A DNA stretch of 43,002 nucleotides, from the NCBI GenBank assembly GCA_024402895.1, contig JAKSSX010000006.1:1-43002 (forward strand). Reading direction: 5' to 3'. A program made the translations under genes and the position numbers. This stretch comes from Candidatus Saccharimonadota bacterium. GTDB taxonomy: Bacteria > Patescibacteriota > Saccharimonadia > Saccharimonadales > Saccharimonadaceae. Below, piece by piece: positions 24,125 to 32,200 of the stretch. Numbering within the stretch: the stretch's first letter is position 1; each line of letters starts with the position of its first letter. The notes below the pieces were generated by a model, which had not been told where the DNA came from, made no database searches, and worked only from the letters and a program-made list of their open reading frames with translations.

Positions 24125-24133
24125 TGCTAAAAT
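24125..24133 (+). promoter_or_regulatory. Extended -10 promoter of the putative structured RNA
   Basis: TTTTGC-TAAAAT predicts a transcript starting near 24140, a few bases before the first stem at 24142. Confidence 0.5.
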
Positions 24134-24139
24134 GATACT

Positions 24140-24372
24140 CGTTGCTCTGGGAACGTGTGTATTATAACTATCACAGTTTGGGGACATAGTCGTAAAGAGC
24201 GATGGCTTTGCTAGTATTTATGGGATCGCCATGCAGTCGCAGGCGATAAGCTAAAGAATAGAAGTAAAGCAATATTACGTAAGCAGGAGAAACCATGAAA
24301 AAGCGTAACCGCAAGGGGACGCTCCAAGTGGACGCGCTTCACTGGAATGAATATATCGAGGTGTAAGCGCAC
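24140..24372 (+). ncRNA. Candidate structured RNA, family not recognised
   Basis: This stretch between ruvA and the dsbA-like gene has its own extended -10 and a strong terminator. By eye it folds into several long-range helices. One is a 7-bp closing stem (24142-24148/24196-24202) enclosing a 5-bp stem (24167-24171/24186-24190). A second is a 12-bp stem with one 2x2 internal loop (24205-24218/24257-24270) enclosing ATCGCC/GGCGAT (24225-24230/24242-24247). A third is a hairpin at 24324-24345 whose loop GCGCTT (24334-24339) can pair with AAGCGC (24365-24370) as an H-type pseudoknot. It has no tRNA-like domain (not tmRNA), no SRP GGAA/AGCAG core, and no RNase P P4 consensus. A 23-codon ORF with a good ribosome site lies in its 3' half, so a cis-regulatory leader is the main alternative. 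Confidence 0.5.
24295..24366 (+). CDS. Possible 23-residue ORF inside the structured RNA
   Basis: ATG 24295 is preceded by GCAGGAGAAACC, a well-spaced Shine-Dalgarno, and reads 23 codons to TAA at 24364. The peptide starts MKKRNRKGTL and ends HWNEYIEV: basic at the N-terminus, acidic and aromatic at the end. I know no family for it. The stop codon lies in the sequence that can form the pseudoknot, so the same bases serve both readings. Either this is a leader or small protein behind a structured 155-nt 5' UTR, or the ORF is incidental to an ncRNA. Confidence 0.3.
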   Translation: MKKRNRKGTLQVDALHWNEYIEV

Positions 24373-24404
24373 AAAAAATAATCGCCCGTAGGCGATTATT
24401 TTTT
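24373..24404. terminator. Strong bidirectional terminator
   Basis: A perfect 14-bp stem (AAAAAATAATCGCC/GGCGATTATTTTTT) closes a CGTA tetraloop, with T-runs in both directions. It ends the structured RNA on plus and the dsbA-like gene on minus, whose TAA stop (24403-24405) overlaps the stem. Confidence 0.9.
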
Positions 24405-25155
24405 ATTCTTCGGTTTTCTCTTCGGATTCAGTATTCTTAGCTGGGCCAGTTTCTAAGCCTTTAGCCTTGAGAGCGTCGTTAATCTGTTTTTCGATATGAT
24501 CTTTAACTTCGCCATCTACATCGCGGAAATTAATCTTCGTTCCGTTAATATAAAGACTTGGAGTTTCAGAAACTTTGTCACGCTTTTTGGCTAGGTCTCT
24601 ATCGAAATCAATCTTCTTTTGAATGCTTGAACTAGTCAAATCACTCTTGAACTTTTCGACATCAGCTTTGTCGCCGGCAACCTTCTCAAAATATTCAGCG
24701 AAGGTATTGGTGCGCTTTTCGGTATCAAAAATATTCTCCCAGTCAGCTTGGTTAGCGTACAAAGTTTCAAGCATTTCCCAGTAGAAGCCCTGGAAGCCAG
24801 CAGACTCGGCAGCTGCAGCAGCAGAGCGAGCATTCTGATGATAAGACATAGGATAAGTGCGGAAAATAAATGCAACGCGATCGCCGTATTCTTTATGGAG
24901 CTGACTCATTTTTGGCATCATTGAAGCACAGCCAGGACACTGAGGGTCTGCATACTCTACTACAACAACCTCTGAATCTTCTTTGCCGCGAACATGATCA
25001 CTAATATTGCCGTTGTTCTCGTCGGCCGCAATAACTTTTGTCGTGTCGTAACTATTAATATTGACGCTGTTGCTTGGGTTGAGGGAAGTGTAAACAGCCA
25101 AACCGCCGAGCCCTAATAGCAAAGCAATGATAATTCCTATAGTAACTTTATTCAT
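24403..25155 (-). CDS. DsbA/BdbD-like exported thioredoxin-fold protein
   Basis: This predicted membrane-anchored disulphide oxidoreductase acts outside the cytoplasm. A single N-terminal TM helix (VTIGIIIALLLGLGGLAVY, residues 4-22) is followed by a thioredoxin fold with the redox motif CPGC in YADPQCPGCASMMPKM. A long helical insertion follows, then the cis-Pro loop SETPSLYING. This is the DSBA-like/thioredoxin_4 architecture (250 residues) and ends in an acidic Glu-rich tail. ATG 25155 is chosen because TATAAT ends 6 nt before it on the minus strand. It would help fold the Cys-containing secreted proteins seen elsewhere in the window (HNH nuclease, pilins, VirB6-like ectodomain); that link is an inference. 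Confidence 0.9.
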   Translation of the reverse strand: MNKVTIGIIIALLLGLGGLAVYTSLNPSNSVNINSYDTTKVIAADENNGNISDHVRGKEDSEVVVVEYADPQCPGCASMMPKMSQLHKEYGDRVAFIFRTYPMSYHQNARSAAAAAESAGFQGFYWEMLETLYANQADWENIFDTEKRTNTFAEYFEKVAGDKADVEKFKSDLTSSSIQKKIDFDRDLAKKRDKVSETPSLYINGTKINFRDVDGEVKDHIEKQINDALKAKGLETGPAKNTESEEKTEE

Positions 25156-25161
25156 AAGATA

Positions 25162-25167
25162 ATTATA
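25162..25167 (-). promoter_or_regulatory. -10 element of the dsbA-like gene
   Basis: TATAAT on the minus strand ends 6 nt before ATG 25155, so a leaderless transcript is predicted. Confidence 0.55.
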
Positions 25168-25213
25168 ACCTAAAACGCTTATCATGACTCGAAGCAAAAT
25201 CGCATATTTGCGC

Positions 25214-25219
25214 TATAAT
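25214..25219 (+). promoter_or_regulatory. -10 element of the alpha/beta hydrolase gene
   Basis: TATAAT in TTGCGCTATAAT ends 6 nt before ATG 25226. This is the same 12-mer as at ruvA. Confidence 0.6.
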
Positions 25220-25225
25220 CTTGTT

Positions 25226-26056
25226 ATGTTTTATGACTTTTTACATAAAGTTCTAAAAATCCCGCTAACCATGCGCGTCCGTTGCGACCGTAGTATTAGC
25301 AAAAAACCGGAATTAACGGTGGTATTTTTGCACGGCATTGCATCTAGCTATGCTACTTGGCGCGAGGTTTTGCCGCCTCTCCTCAGAGATAGAGATTTAG
25401 GCAAAGTTCGTTTTGTTGCGCTAGATTTAATCGGCTTTGGTAAATCCGAAAAGCCAGATTGGTTTACTTACGATTATGCCGGCTATCGCAAAACGCTTAC
25501 TCGTACGTTCAAGAAGCTCAAAATTCGCACGCCGATTGTTTTATGTGGCCATTCTATGGGCGGCCTAATTGCAATCGACTACGCTGCAAATGGCGATCGC
25601 CTCATTGATCAGCTTATTTTAATATCGCCACCAGTTATTAAGGGAAGTGAAGTGGCTGGCCTTCAGGACCAAATCTATACTAAACTTTACGGCGAGCTTC
25701 GCAAACATACCGGCGCTAAGCCAATCTCGGTTGCTGCAAGCTTTATTGACGCTTTGTCTAGCTTCGAAAAGCGCAGCCTTAATACGCGTGCCTTCCGCAA
25801 GACGATGGACAATATTATTCTCAACAAAGAAAACTACAGTACGGCAGCTCATCTCAAGATTCCAATCGAGATTATTCATGGTCGTTTTGATCCGCTCGTT
25901 ATCGGCGCAAATCTAAAGAAGCTAACCGAGCGCAATTCGCATATTCATCTCACGGAAACTTTTGGCGGTCACGATATGTTCGGCGCTAAAGCTAAGAAAA
26001 TTAATAAAATTTTCAAAGACACCATACTGCATATGCTTTTGCAGTCGGATTTGTGA
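25226..26056 (+). CDS. Alpha/beta hydrolase
   Basis: A 276-residue alpha/beta-hydrolase fold enzyme. Oxyanion-hole region VVFLHGIASSYATW, then ALDLIGFGKSEKP, nucleophile elbow LCGHSMGGL (Ser), the acid in IIHGRFDPLV (Asp) and the catalytic His in FGGHDMFG form a complete triad. The length and cap (about residues 145-205) fit small esterase, lipase or C-C hydrolase members, so the substrate cannot be told. The start is set by TATAAT 6 nt upstream. No signal peptide is present, so it is probably cytoplasmic. It is followed by the phosphoketolase genes, whose extended -10 begins in this gene's TGA stop codon. Confidence 0.88.
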   Translation: MFYDFLHKVLKIPLTMRVRCDRSISKKPELTVVFLHGIASSYATWREVLPPLLRDRDLGKVRFVALDLIGFGKSEKPDWFTYDYAGYRKTLTRTFKKLKIRTPIVLCGHSMGGLIAIDYAANGDRLIDQLILISPPVIKGSEVAGLQDQIYTKLYGELRKHTGAKPISVAASFIDALSSFEKRSLNTRAFRKTMDNIILNKENYSTAAHLKIPIEIIHGRFDPLVIGANLKKLTERNSHIHLTETFGGHDMFGAKAKKINKIFKDTILHMLLQSDL

Positions 26057-26062
26057 TAAAAT
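26054..26062 (+). promoter_or_regulatory. Extended -10 promoter of the phosphoketolase genes
   Basis: TGA-TAAAAT, in which TGA is the stop codon of the hydrolase gene. It ends 6 nt before ATG 26069, predicting a leaderless start. Confidence 0.6.
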
Positions 26063-26068
26063 AAGCAT

Positions 26069-27013
26069 ATGCACGGGTTGGGCATTAATATTAACGACAT
26101 CAATGACCGCATCGACTTTTGTAATTATTTAGCGGTCGCTCAAATTTTCTTGCAAGATAATTTCTTGCTCAAGCGTCCGCTTGAATTTTCAGATATCAAA
26201 CCACGTCTTCTTGGCCACTGGGGTTCTTGCCCAGGTATCAACATTGCTTACGCAAACCTCAAGGCGCGTTTTCCTCATATGCAGTTTATTCTTGGCCCAG
26301 GTCATGGTTTTCCTGCGCTTCAGGCAAACCTTTTCTATGATGGCGATTTGCAAGAATATTACCCAGATGCAACCCATAATCTTCATGGTATCGAATACAT
26401 TTGTAAGAATTTCTCATGGCCATACGGTTTTCCTTCGCACTCCAGCCCAATGACGCCAGGCGTTATTGCTGAAGGTGGCGAGCTTGGCTATTCTTTGGCT
26501 ACCGCTTACGGCGCATCTCTCGGTCGCCCAGACAAATTCATTGCTGTCTTAATCGGCGATGGCGAGATGGAAACCGCAACTGCGCTAGCAAGCTGCAATC
26601 TCAATAAGCTACTAAATTCCGACGGCAACGGTCGTGTTCTTCCAATTCTTCACCTCAACGGTTACAAGATTTCTGCGCCAACTATTTATGGTCGCAGTAG
26701 TGAGCGCGAGCTTCTTCAGCTCTTCCGTGGCTTCGGCTATGATCCAGTAATTGTCGACGGTACTAATACTGAAGAATTCCAGACAGTCCTAGCTGACCTC
26801 AAGAGCAATTCGTTTATCATTATGAAGACGCCAAAGGGCTATACTGGCCCACGCGAGGTTGATGGCGTAAAAGTCGAAGGTAACTGCGCGTCGCATCAGG
26901 TCCCACTTCTAAACGCGAAGACCGACCGCGAACAGCTAAAGATGCTAGAAGATTGGTTAAATTCATATAATTTCAAGGAGCTTTATGATAGATTTGCCTA
27001 CGAGAATAGATAA
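26069..27013 (+). CDS. xfp: Phosphoketolase, N-terminal (TPP pyrophosphate-binding) subunit
   Basis: Phosphoketolase splits xylulose-5-phosphate (and fructose-6-phosphate) with phosphate into acetyl phosphate and a smaller sugar phosphate. This 314-residue protein covers only the first domain of the normal enzyme of about 800 residues. The family motifs are intact: LLGHWGSCPGINIAYANL (first active-site His), GPGHGFPALQANL (second His), GFPSHSSPMTPG with EGGELGYSL (third His), the TPP/metal-binding IGDGEMET and ILHLNGYKISAPT. It ends with NFKELYDRF, where the linker to domain 2 begins in single-chain enzymes. The second half starts inside its last 29 bp in another frame, with its own Shine-Dalgarno. 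Confidence 0.93.
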   Translation: MHGLGININDINDRIDFCNYLAVAQIFLQDNFLLKRPLEFSDIKPRLLGHWGSCPGINIAYANLKARFPHMQFILGPGHGFPALQANLFYDGDLQEYYPDATHNLHGIEYICKNFSWPYGFPSHSSPMTPGVIAEGGELGYSLATAYGASLGRPDKFIAVLIGDGEMETATALASCNLNKLLNSDGNGRVLPILHLNGYKISAPTIYGRSSERELLQLFRGFGYDPVIVDGTNTEEFQTVLADLKSNSFIIMKTPKGYTGPREVDGVKVEGNCASHQVPLLNAKTDREQLKMLEDWLNSYNFKELYDRFAYENR

Positions 27014-28160
27014 TCCAGGTGAAGAGCAGGGCTCTAGTGCACAGGTTTTTGGTGACGCTTTGCGCGAAGAAATGTATCGCTATGAAGATTTTTACTTCTT
27101 CTCACCAGATGAAACGACTTCTAATCGCCTTTCTGCAGTTTATGACGCAACCGATCGCGCTTGGACTCGCCATGTAGAGCCATGGGATAAAAGCCTCGCT
27201 CCAAACGGTCGCGTTATTGAGATGCTTTCCGAAAATACATTATTCGCAGCAATGGCTGGCCATATTCTTAGTGGCGGTCGCGGTTGTATGACTTCTTATG
27301 AAGCATTCCTTCCGATTATTTCCTCTCAGCTCGATCAGCATCTAAAGTTCTTGAAGCAGAGCAGCGAATTTGAGTGGCGCAAAGACGTTCAGCCTCTTAA
27401 TATTCTTTCGACTTCTTGCTGGCAGCGCCAGGATCATAACGGCTACACGCATCAGAATCCAGCACTTATTTCTAGCGTTCTCTCAAAGCCATCCAATCGC
27501 GTAAACTGCTATTTCCCAGCAGACGATGTATCCGCAGCTGCAGCTTGGGAGCATATGAGCTCCACTAAGAATGTTGTGAATCTTACAACATTTAACAAGA
27601 ATCCTCAGCCACGTTGGATTGATATTAATCATGCTCGCTATCAGCTTGGCGACGGTCATGGCTGCTCGATTTATCAGTTCGCTTCCGATGAAAACCCAGA
27701 TATTGTAGTTGCTGCTATCGGCGACATTCCTACAACCGAAGCATTAGAGGGTATTAAGCTCGCTAAGGCAGAAGCTCCAAATCTTAAGGTTCGCTTCGTT
27801 GGTATTAGCGCACTTTCCTATGCTGCAATCGGTACTACGGACAATAAACTTCTTCCTCATGATTTCGATGACGTATTCACTCGCAGCAGGCCAATCGTTG
27901 TTAACTTCCATGGTTATTCCGAGACTATTCGCTCAATCTTCTCTCACTACGTAAATCCGATTCGTCTATCTGTTCATGGCTACGAAGATCAGGGCTCAAC
28001 CACCTCGCCGCTCGACGAGCTTGCTCGCAATCACTGCTCACGCTACGATATCGCGGCAGACATTCTAGAACGTTCCGGTAATTATGGCCACGCTCGCAAA
28101 TTCGAGGATTATATCATCGAAAATGCCCATTTTGCGCACCTTACTGGTCTAGATAAATAG
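26985..28160 (+). CDS. xfp: Phosphoketolase, C-terminal subunit
   Basis: This 391-residue protein supplies the remaining two domains of phosphoketolase: FFSPDETTSNRLSAVYDATD (with the catalytic Glu of the family's 'GPDETxSNRL'), SCWQRQDHNGYTHQNP (the His that contacts substrate phosphate) and a C-terminal domain with FHGYSETIRSIF and SVHGYEDQGSTTSP. With the preceding gene every conserved block of the enzyme is present once, in order. The total of 705 residues is about 90-100 shorter than usual, mostly through a missing inter-domain linker. ATG 26985 has AAGGAG 4 nt upstream. The frame is +1 relative to the first gene and the overlap is 29 bp, so translation is probably coupled rather than frameshifted. 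Confidence 0.93.
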   Translation: MIDLPTRIDNPGEEQGSSAQVFGDALREEMYRYEDFYFFSPDETTSNRLSAVYDATDRAWTRHVEPWDKSLAPNGRVIEMLSENTLFAAMAGHILSGGRGCMTSYEAFLPIISSQLDQHLKFLKQSSEFEWRKDVQPLNILSTSCWQRQDHNGYTHQNPALISSVLSKPSNRVNCYFPADDVSAAAAWEHMSSTKNVVNLTTFNKNPQPRWIDINHARYQLGDGHGCSIYQFASDENPDIVVAAIGDIPTTEALEGIKLAKAEAPNLKVRFVGISALSYAAIGTTDNKLLPHDFDDVFTRSRPIVVNFHGYSETIRSIFSHYVNPIRLSVHGYEDQGSTTSPLDELARNHCSRYDIAADILERSGNYGHARKFEDYIIENAHFAHLTGLDK

Positions 28161-28169
28161 AAACGCTTA

Positions 28170-28178
28170 TGCTAAGAT
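28170..28178 (+). promoter_or_regulatory. Extended -10 promoter of the VirB6-like operon
   Basis: TGC-TAAGAT, preceded by CGCTTA, ends 6 nt before ATG 28185. Confidence 0.6.
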
Positions 28179-28184
28179 AAAAAT

Positions 28185-29210
28185 ATGAATGAGGATGGGA
28201 ACCCAAATTTGCCACAAAGCCCTATTTTTTCAGACCCTAACACTGAGACTGAAGTAGGAGCTCCGATTACTAGTGGCAACATAAATCAGCCTATCGCGCC
28301 TAATACTTCCAATCAGGAAAGAGCGCGTAGTTTCTTTGGTGCTGCATCGCGCAGGCCACAACAGACAAGTACAGTTAATCAGATTGACTCAGCTGCAAAG
28401 CGCGAGCTTCAATCTTACATGAGCAGTGATGCTGATAGTTTATATATCGTAAATGATGTTAAGCCTAAAAAGAGTAAAAAGCCCCTCTTCATCGCTCTTG
28501 GTGCAATTGCGGTAGTTGCAATTGTAGTTGTCGCTATCATTATGGGTACGAGTTCCAAATCCGTAAATAAAAACGACATTATTACTGCTTTTAATGAGTT
28601 TGAAGCAGACTATGAGAACGTGCTTTCTGTATACGACTACGACGAAGGTGATATTTCTAAGATTCTAGAGAGCAAAATTAAAGAAACTAGTCTCTTTATT
28701 ATGCAAGATAATGTCGTAAATGAGACAACCAAAGCTCTTGAGAAGGTGAAGAGTAGCTATGCTAATATGGAAAAAAACTCGCCAGAGAAACTTCTACCAG
28801 AAGGAGAGAGAGCGCAATTTAATGATGCAAAAAATAAAGCTAAAGAGCATATCGATATTATCGAGAGCAACGTAGCTCTCTTCAGCAGCCTTAATAAAGC
28901 CTATATTAATACTGTTAGTGATCTTGTAAAAGGAAAGATAGAGACAACCTCTGGCTGTAGTCTTAAAACTGACGCAATGGAAGCATTAGAAAAAGACAAA
29001 AAAACTGCTGAAATTGCGAAGAAGTATTATAAAGCAGTATGCGATATTAACGATGACGTTCTTTTAGGTGTTAATAGAAGTGACAAAAGTGACTATAGTG
29101 TCTCGGATGCTAAGAGGGAAGTAGTCAAGAACTTAGGTAGCTTGTATGACGTTAATACGACGAGGGAATATCTCAGAGGAATGCGCGAGGACTTAGAAAA
29201 TGAAAAGTAA
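28185..29210 (+). CDS. Single-pass membrane protein upstream of the VirB6-like gene, unknown function
   Basis: I do not recognise the family. The 341 residues consist of three parts. The first is a low-complexity Pro/Asn/Ser/Thr-rich cytoplasmic N-terminus (1-98). The second is one TM helix (PLFIALGAIAVVAIVVVAII, about 101-120). The third is an external, mainly helical domain rich in Lys, Asp and Glu with a Cys pair (SGCSLKT, AVCDIND). The topology resembles the first gene of the pilus operon at 4.2 kb, which likewise precedes a large exported protein. Its last codons overlap the next gene by 11 bp. A co-translated accessory subunit for the VirB6-like protein is a reasonable inference. Confidence 0.65.
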   Translation: MNEDGNPNLPQSPIFSDPNTETEVGAPITSGNINQPIAPNTSNQERARSFFGAASRRPQQTSTVNQIDSAAKRELQSYMSSDADSLYIVNDVKPKKSKKPLFIALGAIAVVAIVVVAIIMGTSSKSVNKNDIITAFNEFEADYENVLSVYDYDEGDISKILESKIKETSLFIMQDNVVNETTKALEKVKSSYANMEKNSPEKLLPEGERAQFNDAKNKAKEHIDIIESNVALFSSLNKAYINTVSDLVKGKIETTSGCSLKTDAMEALEKDKKTAEIAKKYYKAVCDINDDVLLGVNRSDKSDYSVSDAKREVVKNLGSLYDVNTTREYLRGMREDLENEK

Positions 29211-32200
29211 AAAAATAAAATATATTGCATTGGCGCTCCTTATAAGCGTAACTGCAGTATTTACTCAAATTAATAGAGTTAGCGCATTCGATACTAGCGA
29301 CATGGCGCTTACATATAACGCAGAGAACCGCGCGAAGGCAAAGGCGTATTACACTGGTCTTGTATATTGTTCGTGGCGTGGCAATGATGTCGATGACTTT
29401 TCTATCTATTGGATGTTGAATGGCGCCTTTGCTGGCAAAGAAAGTGGCAATAATGATACTGGCAATAATATCACGGATGATTATCTAGAATATTTGCGTG
29501 GTTACAAGAATGATAATGTCGACTGTTCGCACGGCACATTGATTAAAGATGCCTTCAATATCTTTGCTGAGATAACGGGCGGTCCAACATGGGACGGCTT
29601 ATCTCTTGATGAAAAGAAACAACTTTTCTGCGGCACTACGTCAACTGGCTTAACTGACCATCATGGCTGGTTCCATGCTGTGTTTGATAGCCGTGGACCA
29701 AATGACTGGAATCGCGATTGTGTTGGTGATATTAACTATGTCGTCGAAGCAAATAGCCCTAACACTACGGACTATGCTTTTGTGCATAATAGTGGTGATG
29801 ATGCGAAAAATGGTATTGACCATATGAGGCGTTTTGTTGACGATCATTACTTCCATGGACAGTTAGATCTTACTGCTGCTTACACTGACGATGAGAGATA
29901 TTATTTACATAAAGGTCTTCTTTTTGGTTACTGTTCGGATACAAATCCTGTAATTACGCTAAGCAACCCTGGTGACGATAGTGGGCATACGTCATTTGTC
30001 GATCTAGAACTTGGCGAAAAAGAACTTAATCTCGTAACAAAGTATGTAAATGTCGAAAATAAACATATTAATGCTGACTGGTTTGAGGTTAAAGACAGTG
30101 GTAGAGATACAAAAGAGAAAGATGCTGACTGTAATGAGGAGGCCCACTACGCAATTGACGCGAACAATGATGCAGCAGTCGCTGGAGCAAAAAACTCTTT
30201 AGTTGAATACTTAAAACTCGACTGCAAGAAAGCCTATACGGACTTCTATGCGGAGCAGCAAACGTATCGTCAGTCCTTAACGGAAGCTGACGTTAATGGC
30301 GGAAAAGCATCATATGTCTCATGGTTTGAAAGCTTACCTGAAACTCCAGATGATGCGTCGTGCTACGTAACTCAAGATACGAACCCAGTTTTCAGGTGCA
30401 CTGTCGATGACTATATTAATGGGTTCCTTGCAACTAATCCGGATCCATCCGCTCCAGGATATAGCGGCTATGCCGTAACTACTCCTTCCGTAGAAACGCC
30501 GGGTGACAGCGGAAGCGCTGGTGCGCGTGATCCAGACTGCTATTCGAACGCTGGCGCGCTTGGCTGGGTTCTTTGCCCAATCATTAATCAAGGTGGCGAC
30601 TTCGTCATTACTATGTATGAGAAGATTATTGAACCATTCCTAGTTCTCGACTCTGGTCTATTTGATGCTAGTAACAGAGTTGGTGGCGTTGCTACCTATA
30701 GTGCGTGGACTCAGTTCCAGACCTATGCAAACATTGCCTTTATCATCGTCTTCCTCGTAGTCCTATTCTCCCAGATTACTGGCTTCGGTATCGATAACTA
30801 CGGTATCAAGAAGATTTTACCAAAGCTTATCATTGCAGCGATCCTTATCAATATGTCATATGTCATTTGTCAGGTTGCCGTCGATGCCGCTAACGTTGTC
30901 GGTTATGGTGTAAAATCTATCTTTGACACGGTCGGTAAAATCAACAGTTATGATTCTATTCAATTGGCAGAAACTCAGGGCCTTTCCTCTGGTGTCGCTA
31001 ACGCCGGTGTCGCAACAACTATTCTGGTTGCGTTAATCATAATCATAACTGGCGCAGCAATCCTGTCTCAGGGTATGGCAATATTGGTTCCAGTATTTAT
31101 GGCGATTATTGGTGTAATTATCGCAATCTTCACGCTATTCTGTTTGCTCGCAGTGCGCAAAGCTCTCGCAGTAGTCTTGGTTGTCGTTTCTCCAGTAGGC
31201 TTCCTGTGTTACATGCTGCCGAATACGAAGAAAATATTCGATAAATGGCTGACAGCATTCAAGGCGACATTGATTGCATTCCCAATCTGTAGCGGTATGG
31301 TCTATGGTGGTCAGGCGGTTGCTCGTATTCTTGTTCTCGGTGCAGGTTCATCGAACTTACCATTCTTGATTGCACTTTCTGCGGCAGTTATGAGTGTCGC
31401 TCCAATCTTCATGATTCCGGGTGTACTTAAGAAATCTATGGGCGGAATTTCCAGATTCATTAATGGTTTCCAGGGCAGAGCAAACAAATTCGCTCAGCGC
31501 CGTGCGGGTGAAAGCCGCGCAATGCGCTACATGAAGCATCAGGGTGAACAGCGTATGATGGCACGCCAAGGCGAATATAATAACAGACGCGCTCAGCGTA
31601 CAATCGCTAGAATGGATAATAAGATGGCGAATGGTAAGAAGTTGAGCTCAGCCCAACAGAGAGAATATATGAACGCACACGGCATGCGCGCAGCTCATGA
31701 GGGCGAACAGCAGAGAGCTTATGCGCTTAGCTTCCAGGACAAGAGTCCGGAGCAGGTAGCAGACTCATTTACTAAGATGGCGCAATCAGGCAAGTATGAT
31801 GCAAACTTGGCTCAGGCCGCAGTTCAGAAGTTGGCAGACTCTGGTCAGCATGAATTGTTGAACAAGACGCTCGACACGATGTCTCCACAGATGTTGGCGA
31901 ATATGAGTGTTCAGGATAAACAAAAGCTCGGCACTCAATTGGCTGGACTTAAGAAAGATAATATTGCTGCTGGTCTTTATGGTAAAAGATTGGCTGCTAG
32001 TGGAACCGGATCGGATAGCTATGACAGAAATCTGTCTTCCTATATGACGGCCGGTGGCGACAGAGGCTTCAATAGTGATGTCGCTCGCGCTGGTCAGAAT
32101 GTAATCGCTTCTCAGGATGACTCAACGCTTAAATATATTGCAGGCTTTAATAATGACGCAGACGGCAATCCTACGGGAGACAACGTCCACTTCTCCGACG

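Noticed and set aside
24140-24372. tmRNA, SRP RNA or RNase P RNA as identity of the structured stretch
   Set aside because: There is no tRNA-like acceptor/T-arm (GGTTCGA), no ALAA-type tag, no SRP GGAA tetraloop core and no RNase P P4 consensus.
26961-27013. Programmed frameshift joining the phosphoketolase halves
   Set aside because: No slippery heptamer or downstream hairpin is evident. The second half has its own ATG with AAGGAG, so coupled initiation explains the arrangement more simply.
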